Positions 25,481-37,700 of a stretch of 64,000 nt of DNA are shown here, one piece after another. This stretch comes from Limnoperna fortunei. Its lineage: Eukaryota > Mollusca > Bivalvia > Mytilida > Modiolidae. The translations under genes and the position numbers were made by a program. The notes beneath the pieces were generated by a model. The model was not told where the DNA came from. It was given only the letters and a program-made list of their open reading frames with translations, and did not search any database. Location: NCBI GenBank assembly GCA_944474755.1, contig OX104122.1:20733714-20797713 (forward strand). The letters are read 5' to 3'. How positions within the stretch are numbered: the first letter of the stretch is position 1; each line of letters opens with the position of its first letter.

Positions 25481-25839
25481 TGCATTAGGTATGCATTTCA
25501 TTGAAATTCGTCTTTTTTTTTTTTATCAAATTCGGTCACCTGGTCATAACACATGATGTTTCAATTCTCAATGAAACATCAAAACCAGTGCACTATTTAA
25601 GTAAAACATTGCTGATGGCACATACAGTAGATGAAGAAACTAAGAGCGCTTTAAGGACAAAGGACACGAAATTAAAAGAGCTGTAGATTGTAGTTGATTT
25701 TATAGAAACGTGTGACAATAGCACTACTATCCAAATAAATAGGAAGTTAAAACAGATAATGAAGTTATTATTCACTAAATATATAGAGAAGTTCAATTGA
25801 TACAAAAATATTTTAAATGACTATATGTATCGCCTCTAT

Positions 25840-26165
25840 GAAAAAAAAAGAAAGACGCATCATTCTTTCGTTGCCGACAGCCATACATCTTACCAGTCTC
25901 ATTTCCTTCCCAGAGACTGGGACCATACTCGACCCACAGTGCAGCCCAGCGCGTCCCTGGGTGGCGGATAGGGGAGACCCTCTCGTTTGGGGGGGTTGTC
26001 AGGGCATTATACGGAAAGCCTGACCACGGACCGTAGTGGGTAACGTGTTTGGAGAGTGCCACGCTTCTTGCACGATAAAGACCCCTTTTGTAGATTTCGA
26101 AAAAGAGTAGGCTCATTGTAGCCGCTATAAAAGGCTAAATTTTCCGCCCCTACCCAAAACTCTAT
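25840..26165 (+). repeat. Dispersed repeat, left partner of an inverted pair
   Basis: Words such as agcgcgtccctgggtggcgg, acggaaagcctgaccacgg, gtagtgggtaacgtgtttgg and gataaagaccccttttgtag recur in reverse complement at 29467-29745. GC-rich for this window, with no coding sense. A fragment recurs at about 54090-54130. Confidence 0.65.
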
Positions 26166-26454
26166 ACTTTTCTAGTGGCAGTCAAAATTGTATTCCCTGT
26201 GACCCATCCCACCCCCATTTTCCGTTGATTTATAGTTTGTTAACTTGTTCCCGTCCTGAATATAGCTAAAATACTGCTTGCTGAACGTGAAGCAGACATC
26301 CAAGCAATCTTCCAGAGAACGCGTCTTTGTATCAAGCATCAGAATGTGACTTTGATGTAAACAGTCTAACAAACCTTTCAAAGTATGATGGTCGATATGA
26401 AAAATGTAGGTGCAACTTTTCAAGGAGTACACCGATGATAAAATTCTCTATATA

Positions 26455-28303
26455 CAGTCGACCCTCGATGTGTCGAACTCGGATTAGTCGAAAACTCGGG
26501 TAACTCGAACAATTTTTTAAAGTCCCGGCAAAATGCCTATTCTCCTAATGTAAATTTACCTTTGATTACTCAAACTCTGATGATTCGAAGTCCCGGTTAA
26601 CTCGAGGTTATCTATAAGTCCTCAGGCTTTGTATATAACAGTAATTAACTCTGATGTGTCGAACTGAGCTAATTAAAATCTTAGGTGTCATATTTTATTG
26701 ATCTATTACCTTTGTATGGCTTCGAAAGGCGTTTAATCCGTGTTTGTTTGTATAACGACAAGTAAAGCTTGTGTACTAATCACCTGTTGACATGTAACGG
26801 AATGACGCGATCACCCAAGCGTATTAATGATTAAGATCTGTGTAATGAATTTAAAGAAACGAATTTAATTGACCAAGCCGATATATGTACATTTTGTAAT
26901 ATTAATCATTATTAATATTACATGTAATTAAAAATTAATTACATTGCAGATTAAATATCAATTAAAATAGAAAGAAAGCGGTGTCGTTTATTCTTGAACA
27001 ACGATTCACCTTTCAAAATAATTAGCAATAATTTTTGGTATAAAATGGGGTCTAGAATGGTTTTTATTCATACAGTTTAAAATGTTACCTGAACAAGCTA
27101 GTGAAGGCAAACGCAAATTGAAGGTTAAGACGATTGAGGAAAAATACCAAGCTATTGTAGAGGTAGAGAGGGGTCTTAAAACCAAATCCGAAATTGCCCG
27201 TAATTTCGGAATCCCTGCCAACACTTTATCTACTTGGATAAAAAATGCAGAGAAGATAAAAGATGCCTACCAACAAAGCGACTTTGGACCAGAGAGAAAA
27301 CGCATAAGAACTGCGACTTATGAAGATGTTGAACAAGCCCTACTTAAATGGTTTACCAATGTTAGAGACCAAAACCTACCAGTCTCCGGACCAATGTTGA
27401 TGACCAAGGCCGAAGAATTCGCCAAAAGACTTGACCACCCAGACTTCAAATGTAGCAATGGTTGGCTCGACAGATTCAAGGACAGACACAACATTACCTT
27501 TAAGAAGATATGCGGGGAAGCGAAGTCTGTCGACGACAACAGTGAAGCAATGAATGAATGGACAGCTGAACTGAGAAACATCCTGACAGAATATTCAACC
27601 GACAACATCTTCAACGCCGACGAGACGGGCTTATTTTTCAAGTTACTACCAGAGAAAACTTTAGAGTTCAAATGGGTCGACTGTAGTGGTGGTAAACGCA
27701 GTAAAGAGAGACTGACAGTACTCGTGTGCACAAACATGTCAGGATCCCAGAAAATACTTTCCAGACTTACTTTGAAGCCCAAGACGACAGCGAAGAAATT
27801 CTACCACTTGTTGCTAAACTTAACGACTACTTCACAAGAAAACAGCTAAAAAAGAAAATCAACTCTAAACAGACCTCACTGACTAGTGACTTCGCTACAG
27901 CTGTAAATTCGTTTCGTGACTGATTTTTTATTTTTAATCTATGTAACACACATGAATGGACTTTTTGCATTTTATGTCTTTTTATCGTCAGTACGTGTAC
28001 TGTTTGTAATAAACTTGTTGATTTTATATAATTTAAATATATAATACAGTTTAAAACATAATACATGGTGTTTGGTATATTTTATTTAAAAAATTACAAA
28101 ACAAAGAAAATCCTCGATATCAGAAAGCATTTATACAAAAAAAAACGAAAATAGCTGCTGCATAATACATGTACATGTACATGAGAAAACAATGACGGAA
28201 AGATTTTACTTCCGGTTCAATGGTAACCCTGATGAGTCGAACCTCGGATAACTCCAATACTTATCGATGGTCCCTTCGACTTCGACACATCGAGGTTCGA
28301 CTG
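26455..28303 (+). mobile_element. pogo/Tigger-type DNA transposon (Tc1/mariner superfamily), internally deleted
   Basis: The 23-bp terminal inverted repeats at 26455-26477 and 28281-28303 (both starting CAGTCGA and reading CTCGATGTGTCGAA) differ at one position. The element is flanked by a TA duplication (26453-26454 and 28304-28305), the target of this superfamily. Subterminal regions are rich in TCGAA words on both sides. It encodes a transposase truncated in the DDE domain, so it is not autonomous as read. Confidence 0.88.
27082..27923 (+). pseudogene. pogo/Tigger-like transposase, truncated and frameshifted
   Basis: The frame 27082-27849 has 255 codons. Residues about 10-60 form a CENP-B/pogo N-terminal helix-turn-helix (KTIEEKYQAI to IPANTLSTWI); about 75-145 form the second DNA-binding helix-turn-helix (SNGWLDRFKDRH); and the DDE domain begins at about 165 with the first catalytic Asp in NADETG (D180). 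After about residue 225 the family match stops. A C-terminal tail with DDSEEILPLVAKLN reads in a different frame up to 27923. The middle of the DDE domain, with the remaining catalytic acids, is therefore deleted with a frame change. Members of this family cut and paste at TA sites; this copy cannot, unless supplied in trans. Confidence 0.85.
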
Positions 28304-28339
28304 TAGTTGACAGTTTAGATATGACTCAATAATGAGTTG

Positions 28340-28610
28340 TTATTAGAGTCGGGGAAAAAATTGGTAAAAATAGATACGCCAAAGCAAGAGTTCAAAACAT
28401 TACTCACTAAATATAGAGAGTTCAGAGAGCAAGCTGCATTAGTAACAATACAGTACACTGAGATTGAAAAACTGAAAGACAAATAGCCAGGTGGTCAATT
28501 GATAGCGCAGATGGACTTTTCAGAAAACTATACATGCACTAGCATGGAGGAGGTAGTCTGCATACTGGAACTAGTAAATTGTCACAATACATCCAGTATT
28601 CGTCTAAGTA
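28340..28610 (+). pseudogene. Fragment of a degenerate protein-coding sequence
   Basis: One frame reads KIDTPKQEFKTLLTKYREF to a TAG, after which another frame gives PGGQLIAQMDFSENYTC. The QMDFSENY phrase resembles a motif I associate with uncharacterised, transposase-like invertebrate proteins. The stretch is broken by a stop and a frameshift and is too short to name. Confidence 0.3.
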
Positions 28611-28940
28611 AATGACAATTTTGTGCATAAATCTTTTGAATTTATTTCCAACAAGTCAATACAGGAAAAAGTTTTTATTTGGAGTAAACTTATCACAAAA
28701 ATACGATTGGTATACGCGCTAGCTGGCAATTCTTTAAAATGGGGCACGGAAAAGGCCCTCTGACGGTTTTGGGTGCAGGAGCAAGCGAATTGCAGATTGT
28801 GCGTTTGTGAGGCCTAGTAAGATATCGATACGGAAACGGATATTTACTTGAATTTTGTAAAAAAATTTCTCCCATTTATTGGTGTAAAATGCTATATTAA
28901 TGCAATATTAAGAGTTGCATCCATTCTTTTAAAGTTTCAT

Positions 28941-29009
28941 TGAAAGCGTTGACTGTGCACACATTTTCATTATGATTCACCGAAAATGTTTGCACAGTCA
29001 ACGCTTTCA
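28941..29009. repeat. Hairpin-forming inverted repeat
   Basis: Arms 28941-28968 and 28982-29009 are complementary at 27 of 28 positions around a 13-base loop. Possibly the core of a foldback element. Confidence 0.8.
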
Positions 29010-29466
29010 TACGCTCAAGAAACTTAACAAAAATCTTTCGCTACACTATTACAGGTATAGGCTGAATGTTTCAACAAATCTTCTGTAAAAGAAACATTTT
29101 AGGTTTGATGTAATTAATGCTAGTATTTTTTACAATTAATTTTCTATTAAATGTATTCTTCTTTGATATTTAATTATAATAGTTGCTTTTATAATTGATA
29201 CTTATGCTTAATACTAATTTATGTTTCCACAATTCATACTGATCAGTGTTTTAAATAAATAAAAACTAGAATGTAAACAAAACTAAAATTCGTATGCATT
29301 TTCATCGTTTTCTAAATTAACAATCGATGACAACTATGTTTTTATATCTTACTTTATTCGCCAGCAATGAAGAAATTTAATTGATTGGATGTTGCTTTTA
29401 TGTCTAACGAGCAGTATTTCGGCTATGTTTAGGATGAAAACTAGAAACCAAAAAATATATCACTTC

Positions 29467-29745
29467 TGCATGGAAAATAATGGGGTCTGGGTAGGAACGG
29501 AAAAGTTTGCCTTTTGTAGCGGCTATATGAAGCCTACTCAATATCTACAAAAGGGGTCTTTATCGAGCAAGGATCATGACACTCTCTAAATACGTTACCC
29601 ACTTTGGTCCACGATTAGGCTTTCCGTATTATTACCAGACAACTCCCAAAACGAGAATGTTTTCCCTTTCCGCCACCTGGGGACGCGCTGGGCAGGTCTG
29701 TGAGTCCAGCACTGTGAACCCTCAACGAATGATTCCAGTACTTTG
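29467..29745 (-). repeat. Dispersed repeat, right partner of an inverted pair
   Basis: Reverse complement of the family at 25840-26165 (read on plus: ctacaaaaggggtctttatc, then aggctttccgtatt, then ccacctggggacgcgctgg). The pair flanks the Tigger element and the fragment at 28340. Confidence 0.65.
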
Positions 29746-31800
29746 TATATAATATACCTACGTACTATAAAAGGTTAGTTGGTTTATTCACATTTCTCAA
29801 TTATTGTCCCTTGCACTAAAACAATCAATGAAGGAGAAAAGTGAACACACCGGTTAGTTTGAGGAAAATGCGAATTAATGTATTATAGAAAAAATACATA
29901 TTTATCCCTTTTGCTGTTAGTGTTTTGTTTCTATCTATCTTATTTTGTCTATTGTCAAAATTTGAATATCGTTGGTTAAAAATATATTATTGCTTTGAAC
30001 ACTTTAATACGGTGCTGCGTTCGTAAAAGCAGTCTTGGATATAAATGGTTCAATCTTAATAGCGGGAAGTGTATTCTAGTGGTTTCAGCGATTTTATATG
30101 GCATTATTAACGGCTAGAACAAGGACAGGTCGGCTTAATTTAAGTATTTTATACAAGTGAGGTTTGTATGAGTAATATGAATGTCCATAATAAATATGTT
30201 ACTTCATATACTACATATTACCAGCACTGTGATTTACTTTCATATTTTTGCCGAGGAAAATAATGTAGAAATATGCTATAAATTTTTGATTTAAGAGCTT
30301 AAGTAGTTAGCATTTGTAAATGTATATAATAAGAACGCGACTTGAGCAATATAACCATTTTGCCTATTTAAGTAAAGGAAAACAATTTGACACAGTTAGG
30401 TGAAAACAATGAATTACAAATTCACTCTTTTTTCACAAAAGAAGCATTATCACTATTTCATTATTGTTGGCTTAGCTTCTATCCATCTTAAATTTTTTTA
30501 AACAAAGAGTAAATCAAACAATGTCTTTCCAGTTGTTTAGAAACACTTTAAGTAAATGTTAGAAAATGGAAGAAAAACAAAAACGTTGTTCAAAAACAGA
30601 AGAAACATTCAAAGTAGATTTTATTTGTTTGTCCTATAGAAGCTTAAACATTTAATTTATTTAGGTTAGTTGAAATTTCCAAGCAGATGTAAATACATTT
30701 CCAATTACTTAGATAAATAAAGTTCCTGAATTTCGATCATGGATGTAAATTTGAAAAAGTATTGTATTTAACTTTATGAACAAGGATAATAAATAAAACA
30801 AGAAAAGTACGTAAAATCTGGTGGCACATGACGTTTCAGTGGCAATTTATACAGAAGAAATGAAAGCAGTTTTACAGCAGACCAATCTCAAACAAACAAC
30901 AACCTACAGACATGTGGTTGTTAAAGGCAATTTTAGATATTTTCAAAAATACCATATCGTAAATATCATAAAATCCACCTCCCTTCACAGTGACACTAAA
31001 AACCCGCCACCTCAGTGTTGATAAGTACGTGTCCAATAGTAGATGACAAACTAACTTAACCAGCAAGTAAGGCCCTCAAGTGTAATTGAATCAAATAAGA
31101 TTACATGCACAAGTTTTTTAACAGGTATAGGATAAACTGTCACTCACTGTATATTACGACCGATACATTCCCATTCTAGCTGCTTGAATAGGATAATACC
31201 CCATATCACGTAGTAGAGTTTAAGAAACCGACGGTTACTAGTATATAGTATCGTTGGTTGAAGTTTTTTTATATTGACATAGTTATAGGTGTAAGGTAAA
31301 ACATTTTGTACTGAGGCGTTGCATTTCTGCCCGAGTTTATGGCTCAACAATTTCACTTTAATTAAATAAAAGGTTGAAAACTATAGGTTTTATAATGAAC
31401 AATTTTTAAATCACTAAATACCAACTCTCTTTTTTACTTTTAATGCGAACATCTATCACGGGTTATGAAACTGTTTTCTATTATGATTTCTTACGGAATA
31501 TTTCTCAAGCAATGCAGAGAATTTCCTTGCATCCGATTACAAGGTCAGTTGTCAGAGGTGAAAAACTTAAGAACGCCACAGATACCCCACGGGGGTTAAA
31601 AGTGATACACAATGGTGGATCAGCCAATAACAGTCTTTTTTATATATCACGTATTCATATCAAATCATCCAGGCTGCGATATCGCAAAAAACACAATCGT
31701 TTTGGAATTTGATAAACAGCCGAAATAATAAATGTACTGTAAGTGTATGGAATTTTTTCAGCTTCAAATTTGGACTAAAAATGCTTAAAAGTCTACTTCT
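29746..31800. other. Non-coding, no gene seen
   Basis: AT-rich. Only short frames without family features. A possible SINE-head remnant lies at about 31030-31080. Confidence 0.4.
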
Positions 31801-31802
31801 AT

Positions 31803-33847
31803 ATGTATCAAGCAGTAAAGCTTCCAAAGAAAGCTTCCAAATTAACCTTTAAAACAGGTTTACAGCTCTTAAAGACTAAGGAGCTGAAGACAACACTATT
31901 GAAAATATTTGGCAAAAAACTAAAGACATGTGAAGAAACCTTAGGATATGTACAGCAAAAGCGGAAAAACTGGATGTCAGACGAAACTTGGGTAAAAATT
32001 GAAGAAAGGAGAAAATGCAAAGAAAATATTCTAAATGCCACCACAAGACAACAAAAAAGACAAACCCAAAATCTGTATAACGAGAAAGACAAGGAGGTAA
32101 AAAAGGGATGTAAACAAGACAAAAGAAATTACGTAGAACATCTGGCAAGAGAGGCAGAAACAGCTTGTGGCAAAGGTGACATCAAGTCCCTTTACAATAA
32201 ACCAGACTACTTAGTGGTAGTACATACAACACCAGCCTAAATGCACCTGTTAAAGACAAAAACGGTACGAATATTACAAACCAGATCAATTGAAAAGATG
32301 GCAAGAACATTTTCAAGAGGTGTTAAATCGGCCCCCTCCTACAAACCCACCTATCATAGAAAAGAGAGATGAGAAAAACATAAACACGGGGATATTACAA
32401 GATCGGAAGTAACTGCAGCTATTAAACATTTAAAAAATGGAAAAGCTGGAGGAATTGACAACATCCCACCAGAAGCTATGAAGGCAATGAATAACATATG
32501 CATTGAAAAATTTCAAAATCTTTTAAATAAAATTTGGTAAGATGAGTGTTTACCAGCAGACTGGAGTAAGGGAATATTGGTAAAACTGCCATAAAAGGGT
32601 GACAAGTCAGTGTGCAACAACTGGAGAGGAGTAACTTTGCTATCCATACCAAGCAAAGTATTATGTCATATCATCCTTCAAAGAATGAAAAAAGAAGTGG
32701 ACAAAATGCTAAGGGATGAGCATGCATAGACCAAATCGCCACCCTAAGAATAATCATTGAACAGAGCATTGAGTGGCAGACCTCCCTTTATCTAACCTTC
32801 ATAGATTTTGAGAAGGCGTTTGACAGTATTGACCATCAAGTGCTGTGGAACATCCTTAGAAACTATGGAATACCTGAGAAGATAATATCTATTATCCAAC
32901 AACTTTATAATGGATTTACCTGTCAAGTCATCCATGCAGGAAACCTAACAGACTCTTTCCCTGTGTCAACTGGCGTCAGACAAGGATGCTTATTCTCTCC
33001 TCTTCTCTTTCTTATTGTTATTGACTGGGTGAGCCGAAAAGCATATGACACACCAATGGGAATAAAATGGACACTACAGTCATGTCTTGAAGACTTAGAC
33101 TTTGCCGATGATATTTGTCAACTATCTCATCGCCACCAAGACTCACAAAACCAAGCTTCCAACCTCGAGTCAGCTGCAAAACAAGTAGGACTATACATCA
33201 ATCCTGCTAAAACAAAATCAATGAGAATAAATGCCAATCAACAAAACAAAACAATAATTAGAGGTGCAGAAATCGATGACATTCAAAAATTCACCTACCT
33301 GGGAAGTGTCATCAGTACAACAGGTGGCACCGATGAAGATATCACAGCGAGGAAAAAGAAAGCGTAGCAGGCTTTTGCTATATTGAGACCAATCTGGAAA
33401 AGCAAAGCTTTGAGAACATGCACAAAATTGAGAATCTTCAATACAAATGTGAAGTCCATCCTTCTCTATGAATCTGAAACTTGGAGACTAAACGCAGTCA
33501 CTAAAAAGACATTACAGGTTTTCTTAAATAGGTGCCTACGAAACATCATTGGAATAAAGTGGCCAAAACAAGAGCCAATTGAAAGAACAATCACAGAAAG
33601 ACGGTGGAAGTGGATTGGTCACACACTGAGAAAGAACAACAACATTGTGACCAAACAGGCACTAGAATGGAACCCCCAAGGACATTGTAAAAGAGGCCGA
33701 CCAAAGAACACCTGGCGGAGGGATCTAACATCTGACCTACAGAAGATTGGTAAAACATGGGGAGAGGCAAGAACAACAGCCAAAGACAGGAAGAAATGGA
33801 GAGCAGCAGTGGTCTCCCTATGTCCCCCATGGGACGAAGTGGATTAA
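31803..33847 (+). pseudogene. Decayed non-LTR retrotransposon (LINE) ORF2 fragment
   Basis: The pieces in order: 31803-32240 (basic, KRKNWMSDETW, the linker between endonuclease and reverse transcriptase); 32390-32740 in broken frames (KNGKAGGIDNIPPE, WRGVTLLSIPSK); then 32760-33367 with reverse transcriptase motifs FIDFEKAFDS, STGVRQGCLFSPLLF and the catalytic DFADD; and, after an in-frame TAG at 33365-33367, 33368-33847 with the C-terminal RRWKWIGHTLR and GRPKNTWRRDL. Stops, a deletion near 32729 and loss of the endonuclease show it is dead on arrival or decayed. I do not assign the LINE clade. Confidence 0.85.
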
Positions 33848-34093
33848 GTCAAGTATATGTTGCAAAACAAAATTTAAAATTTCTACAACATTATAAAAAT
33901 TTAAATTTTTACCTTAAAAGCAAAGAAATGAAGAATTTCTGTATTGAATTTAATTAAGGGAACATTAATGAAGGAACTCATGCTTTAAAAGATATTCAAA
34001 AGTTTTGATTAAAATTTTTTATAAAATTTAATTGCAAATTTTGATTTTAAAATAATAAAATTGTGTTATTTGTTTTAAGTTTTATACAACATA

Positions 34094-35780
34094 ATGAAAG
34101 GTTGTGATCCAAACAACTGTAAATTCAGAAATTGTGTAATAAATCTAAAGACAAAAATGGGCAGAAAAAGGACCTTTCTCTCCAAAAATGTGGTTTTCAG
34201 AAAGGAAATACCCCAGCAAATAAGAATAAGAGATATCATTTTGATACTGCAGTTAAGCCTGAACTTTTTATAAGGCTACTGCACATTGTGTTTGGTCAAG
34301 AGTCACTCAAAATAGTATAAAATAGATAAAATACTTAAAGTGTTTGATGTTGACCAATTTCCCTGTCATACTTTTTTGTTGCGTCCGCGTCTCAAAAGTC
34401 CTTAACTGTCTGATGAATATCTTGATCCCACAGTCAGTGATCATGACAATCATACATATAAGCACTATATACCCTCCATAGTCCGTGTTATTTGCAAATT
34501 CTACAATAAAAGAACATGCATTTGAAAAAAATGGTTGTGATTGATATTTTGATTTTGACTCCAATGCAGCCAAAGAATGGCGATTTGTATGGAAGGAGAG
34601 GTTGAAATGTAATAAATGTCGTTTTGTATGAAGTTTCACATGTTGTATTATGAGGTTAACACTACAGGACCAGGTAGAAAGTGTACAACCATTCATACTA
34701 GTTTGCAGGCAGGTAAAACGACCACCTCCAAATTAAATAAGAGTTTCCGAGATATTACACTTACATACATAACATACATAATATTATATCCGCAGTTGTC
34801 TGCAGTTCAAAGGCTAGCCAACAAAGTTGGTTCGGTTATTGTCACATACAACAGACAAGACATGAAAGCAATAAAGGGAAGCTCTTGTCATTGAAAATGA
34901 AATGGTAGAGTTTGCAACCCTTAGTCTTTGAAATGTTGAAACTGATGCCCGCTACCATAATCCCAAGTATAACAGTTAGGCAACTCCTTTTCAGGCAGGA
35001 AAACAAAAAATAATGGCTAATGGCTACTAATAGTTTTTTATCTTTTTCCAGGGAAAGGTCAGTCAGTGTAATAGATGTTGACGTCTCTCAACCAAAAGGC
35101 ATAATAAGCATCCATATGGCCCATGAGACTGTGATTTCACGAAAATCCTATGTTCTTTATCCCATGTCTCTTTTTTAGGCAGGAAAACAGGTTGTCCAGA
35201 CTATGATTGAAAATAATACTAAACATAACAAAGTAGTTAGTGTGTATACTGGTAACAAAATGTGTCATGTTGCATCTGAATCAGAATATGCTAAACACTG
35301 CACTACTGAACTGAACGATTCCCTCCAAATTGCTAATTTAACCACTGATGGTGATAGTAAATCTTATATCGGTATGCTCAAGGTACAAATATTCAACTAT
35401 TGCAAGATATATGGCATCTTGCAAATAGCATGAAACGAACCGTGCAAAACTGTACGCTTAGTTCTGGCAACTTTGAAAATGACTATTGATGATGAAATTC
35501 TTGTATAAAAATAAAAATGTACTAATGTGCTTTTAGGTCCCAAAAGTTTAGACTTGGTACTCTTTTTCACATCGACCCAGAAGTGTGAAGCATTTAATTG
35601 TACACTTCAACAATGTAACCCAAAGAGTGTAACTTACTCGGAAAACTTTCCAAGTCGAGTTCATATAGCCGTGCAGTTGAGAAACCATACATTTGGCAAC
35701 TCACCTTTGCTTCGACCTAAAGTTAGAGATTCTACCAAAACAATCTGTCAACCAAGATGGTGTGCAACATGATGTGGCAA
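34094..35780 (+). pseudogene. Decayed gene resembling an invertebrate Mutator-like transposase
   Basis: Collinear fragments in shifting frames: KCGFQKGNTPANKNKRYHF (34184-34240); WKERLKCNKCRFV followed by KFHMLYYEVNTTGPGRKC with a 1-base frame break near 34628; AVQRLANKVGSVIV (about 34800); NVETDARYHNPKYN (about 34935); ENNTKHNKVVSVYTGNKMC (35209); TTDGDSKSYIG (35344); and KCEAFNCTLQQCNPKSVTYS then FPSRVHIAVQLRN (35580-35690). The order and the CxxC, DGDSKSY and NPKSVTYS phrases match what I recall of large uncharacterised or Mutator-like transposase proteins of cnidarians and molluscs. Stops, frameshifts and a 184-bp insertion at 34993-35176 make it a pseudogene. Confidence 0.45.
35006..35189. 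mobile_element. Small insertion with 13-bp flanking duplication
   Basis: The sequence aggcaggaaaaca occurs at 34993-35005 and again at 35177-35189. The Mutator-like reading (PFQAGKQ) stops at the first copy and resumes at the second (AGKQVVQT), so the intervening bases look inserted. The insert is unrecognised. Confidence 0.5.
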
Positions 35781-37422
35781 CATGCCAAAATAATAATAAG
35801 CATATATGAAACGGTTAACAGTTTCTGGACGGACACCAGAGGTGTAGGTAACCCTAAACAGAGTGTACGAACAAATTGGAGTGGGATGATGAGCGCTCAG
35901 AGCAGCCTTCAGAAAATTTTGAGAAAAATGTTGCAAAACCCTGCGTTCCTTGCATTTCCTGTGTGTTATTTTTACTTAAAACTATGGATTTTTACAGTGG
36001 TAATTCCATAAAAACTAACATCCTGGCAGGTATGTTGGTAGTGTCCAGGTTTAAGTACACAGATTTAAGTATTAATTCAGTTTTAAATGTAGAACAACCT
36101 TTCTGAATATCAGTCTTAAAGGTGCTAGAATTCCGGAAAATACATCTCGTGCTATCAAATAGACCCTTTGTTGGTTAATCAAATTGTATTTTTTGTTAAT
36201 TTCTTATGTGCACGCTGCCTTACATGCGTATATGGAGCTACGTCCCTGGACACAAGAATATAGTTAAAACATCTAATATGACCTTGAGGTGAAATGTTAA
36301 AGTGAATCATGTTATCAAATGTCAGGGTTAATTCTGATGCCTGTTACCGTTATTTCATCTTTGTAGTTTGTCATTGTCTTTGGTTTTCGATTCTTTTCAT
36401 GTCTGTTTTCTTACCTTATTTTTTCTTTACGCAATATTTAACTGGTAATGGAGATCAATATTTTGTTAAAGTTCTAGCGCGGACGCTTGGATTTGAATTT
36501 TGGCGAAAATTATACGTTTTTCTATGGAACTATAATAAAATCAGTCCAAAATATCCCATGTTTCCATAGGCCGAATTTTAATGCCGTTATAATCCGAAGT
36601 TAGTTTTGTGATTTGTTGGATTAACGACAGAATTCAGTCCTATTGCTCGTAATGTAGCAAATAAAAAATTATAACTTCGGTCTATTTATACAAAGTTCAA
36701 ACATAATATTAATTTTCTTTACGTTTTTTAAGCTTCAGACAGTGCAAAACTAACGTTAAACGATCTTTGTTGAAGAACGATTTTTTTTCGTCTTTGAAGA
36801 TCCACGTGGAAAATTCTATTTTCATCATTTTTCGTATGTGTATAAGCTGACCTAATTTTATTATAAACGTGCTGATTTGCATACTATAACAACCATTCCG
36901 TAGTAAGAATCCAGTATATCTCCCAAGATGCAACACGCCATTCTTGTAGTAAACTTAATTAAAAAGAGACACGTATGTCAATAATAAACAACACACAGCG
37001 GGTTATTAAAAACGGCAATAAGTATCATCGCGTATCAATAATGAGGGATTTTAAACAAGAAACTGATAAAAAAAATGGTGACACTGTCGAAAGATATTAA
37101 GATTGACCACATCTGCTTATATAAGCAACTTCTGTTGGACATCAATATGGAATTATTACTGTCATCATTAGATTCGATAACTATGTTTTTCAATGAACGA
37201 CTTTGGTGTATAATTAACAACAAATTTTTGAATATATCAAACTGCTATAATTAATAACAATTCTATTTTTATCATATAATTAATATTAAATAATTTTTCT
37301 ATTTTTTCAATATATATTTATATTTTTATTATTAATGGAGTTTCTCGTTTATTGTTTTTTCCACGTAACATCATTATTTTTATTCTCAAAAATATTACTA
37401 TAGTTTATAATTTAATCAATCA
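35781..37422. other. Non-coding, no gene seen
   Basis: AT-rich, becoming extremely AT-rich at 37200-37420 just before the LTR retrotransposon. Short frames lack family features. Confidence 0.4.
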
Positions 37423-37556
37423 TGTAGTATCATTCTAAAATTGTAATACCTAATTTAGTATTTCATACATTCATCGTGTTTCTGTCCCCCTTGTTGTAGT
37501 TCCCCTTCTTGTGAATAAACGTGTTTGCACTGTACTGACTCCTGCTTGTTCTCACA
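37423..37556 (+). repeat. 5' LTR (134 bp)
   Basis: Starts TGTAGTATC, ends TTCTCACA. Contains gaataaacg, a possible polyadenylation-type signal, near the 3' third. Identical as read to 41838-41971. Confidence 0.93.
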
Positions 37557-37573
37557 TGGTGTCAGGTGGGTTT
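37557..37573 (+). other. Primer binding site
   Basis: TGGTGTCAGGTGGG begins immediately after the LTR; TGGTGTCAG is complementary to a tRNA 3' end reading CTGACACCA. The tRNA identity is not resolved. Confidence 0.6.
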
Positions 37574-37700
37574 TGACGTATCCATGCCAGTATTTAGTGA
37601 CAATTCTATTTAAACCTGTCTGCAAATCCTCAGGAACTGTATATTGACAATCTAATCGCGTCATATCAGACAAACAACAGGTGAATCATAGAATCTGAAA

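Noticed and set aside
25793..26116. 107-residue minus-strand frame
   Set aside because: Lies in a dispersed repeat that recurs inverted at 29467; no domain.
31808..32148. Minus-strand frames rich in Phe, Leu and Ser opposite the LINE
   Set aside because: They are the antisense of the Lys-rich LINE ORF2 linker.
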